From: an uncultured Holophagaceae bacterium
GTDB lineage: Bacteria; Acidobacteriota; Holophagae; Holophagales; Holophagaceae
Assembly (NCBI GenBank): GCA_903839205.1
Contig: CAIMBM010000212.1
Span: 1 to 40,261 of the forward strand
Length of the DNA: 40,261 nt
Direction: 5' to 3'
Shown: positions 39,408-40,261 of the stretch, in pieces
Layout: every line of letters begins with the position of its first letter
How positions within the stretch are numbered: the stretch's first letter is position 1
Translations under genes and position numbers: made by a program
The notes under the pieces: generated by a model
Told to the model about the DNA's origin: nothing
What the model saw: only the letters and a program-made list of their open reading frames with translations
Database searches by the model: none

Positions 39408-40261
39408 ATGACCCGCCTGAAATCCCGGCTTCTGGAGAAAATCCAGGAGCACCGTCCTCGCACCACCGCCCTCGTCAAGGAACACGGCAAGGTCATCATC
39501 GACGAAGTGACCATCGACCAGTGTATCGGGGGCGCGCGGGACGTTCGCACCCTCGTGACTGACATCTCCTACCTGGATCCCATGGAGGGCATCCGGTTCC
39601 GCGGGATGAACATCCCCGAGACCTTTGCCGCCCTGCCGAAGGCCCCGGGCAGCGAGTACCCCACCGTGGAATCCTTCTGGTACTTCCTCCTGACGGGCGA
39701 GATCCCCACCCAGGCCGAAGTGGATGAAGTGCTCGCCGACTTCAAGGGCCGCGCCAAGGTGCCCTCCTACGTGTTCGACGTGCTGAAGGCCATGCCCAAG
39801 GACAGCCACCCCATGGCGATGCTGTCCGCCGCCATGCTGACCCTCCAGAAGGAGAGCCAGTTCGCCAAGAAGTACCACGACATGAAGAAGAACGACTACT
39901 GGGATCCGATGTACGAGGATGCGAGCAACATCGTGGCCCAGCTGCCCGAGATCGCCGCCTTCATCTACCGCTGGAAGTACAAGAATGGCGACATCATCGC
40001 CCCGAAGGCCGGCCTCGACATGGGCGCCAATTTCGCCCACATGATGGGCATCGCCAAGCCCTACGACGATGTGGCCCGGATGTACTTCATCCTTCACAGC
40101 GACCATGAGAGCGGCAACGTCAGCGCCCACGCCACCCACCTGGTGGCCTCCGCCCTGTCGGACGCCTACTACAGCTTCAGCGCCGGCCTCAACGGCCTGG
40201 CGGGCCCCCTCCACGGGCTGGCCAACCAGGAAGTGCTGGACTGGATCAAGGAATTCAAGGA
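39408..40261 (+). CDS. gltA: Citrate synthase, eukaryote-like type, 3' end cut by window edge
   Basis: Condenses oxaloacetate and acetyl-CoA. ATG 39408 with GGAG six bases upstream; 284 codons are visible with no stop before the edge. The product (MTRLKSRLLEKIQEHRPRTT ... DISYLDPMEGIRFRG) and especially LHSDHESGNVSAHATHLV and AGLNGLAGPLHGLANQE with the active-site His follow the mitochondrial-type citrate synthase, as in Geobacter, rather than the usual hexameric bacterial form. The catalytic Asp lies beyond the window. Confidence 0.92.
   Translation, partial: MTRLKSRLLEKIQEHRPRTTALVKEHGKVIIDEVTIDQCIGGARDVRTLVTDISYLDPMEGIRFRGMNIPETFAALPKAPGSEYPTVESFWYFLLTGEIPTQAEVDEVLADFKGRAKVPSYVFDVLKAMPKDSHPMAMLSAAMLTLQKESQFAKKYHDMKKNDYWDPMYEDASNIVAQLPEIAAFIYRWKYKNGDIIAPKAGLDMGANFAHMMGIAKPYDDVARMYFILHSDHESGNVSAHATHLVASALSDAYYSFSAGLNGLAGPLHGLANQEVLDWIKEFK

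Noticed and set aside
1..40261. CRISPR arrays, tRNA or rRNA genes, prophage or intact insertion sequences
   Set aside because: No regularly spaced repeats, cloverleaf-like stretches, transposase or phage genes were seen.

Overview
The window is about 40 kb of GC-rich, densely packed bacterial chromosome. The gene content suggests an acidobacterium of the Holophagae (Geothrix/Holophaga-like). Pointers are a eukaryote-type citrate synthase, an FMN-binding protein like that of Desulfovibrio, hybrid sensor kinases with corrinoid methyltransferase-like proteins, and frequent GTG/TTG starts behind GGAG ribosome sites. This placement is inference from protein resemblance; no rRNA or tRNA gene is present to test it.

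Left part (1-8.6 kb): a 5'-truncated family-4 uracil-DNA glycosylase; a fused LapA-LapB membrane/TPR/zinc-ribbon protein; an apparent operon of an Rrf2 regulator, an FMN-binding protein and a 59-residue helix-turn-helix protein; then a minus-strand block with two SurA/parvulin prolyl isomerases (the second carrying a one-base frameshift), an S4 RNA-binding protein, a YhaM-like HD/OB-fold nuclease and an orphan protein preceded by a tandem palindromic operator-like element. A Bax-inhibitor-1 membrane protein follows.

Middle (8.7-26.7 kb): biotin genes bioF, bioD and bioA with a membrane-anchored TPR protein, interrupted by an opposite-strand CHASE-PAS hybrid histidine kinase; a fumarylacetoacetase-family hydrolase and, further on, homogentisate 1,2-dioxygenase (aromatic amino acid breakdown); an exported amidohydrolase and an MscS channel. 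The most unusual unit is a four-gene translationally coupled operon: corrinoid-binding protein, MtaA-like methyltransferase, DUF1638 protein and a soluble GAF-PAS-PAS hybrid histidine kinase. It converges on a POT-family peptide transporter.

Right part (26.8-40.3 kb): two adjacent semialdehyde dehydrogenases (proline/P5C type and lysine/aminoadipate type), a membrane histidine kinase, a LysR regulator, a YqiA-like esterase, an HU gene followed by a decayed duplicate of its own tail carrying a hairpin-rich insertion, a stand-alone rplI, a PilZ protein, a DegT-family sugar aminotransferase, a 67-bp inverted repeat, lysS, a DUF3187-like exported protein, and a citrate synthase cut by the window edge.

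Very long open frames on the opposite strand of many genes are GC-driven shadows and are not listed. Coordinates of starts were chosen from ribosome sites and family length; all functional calls rest on reading the sequence, not on searches.
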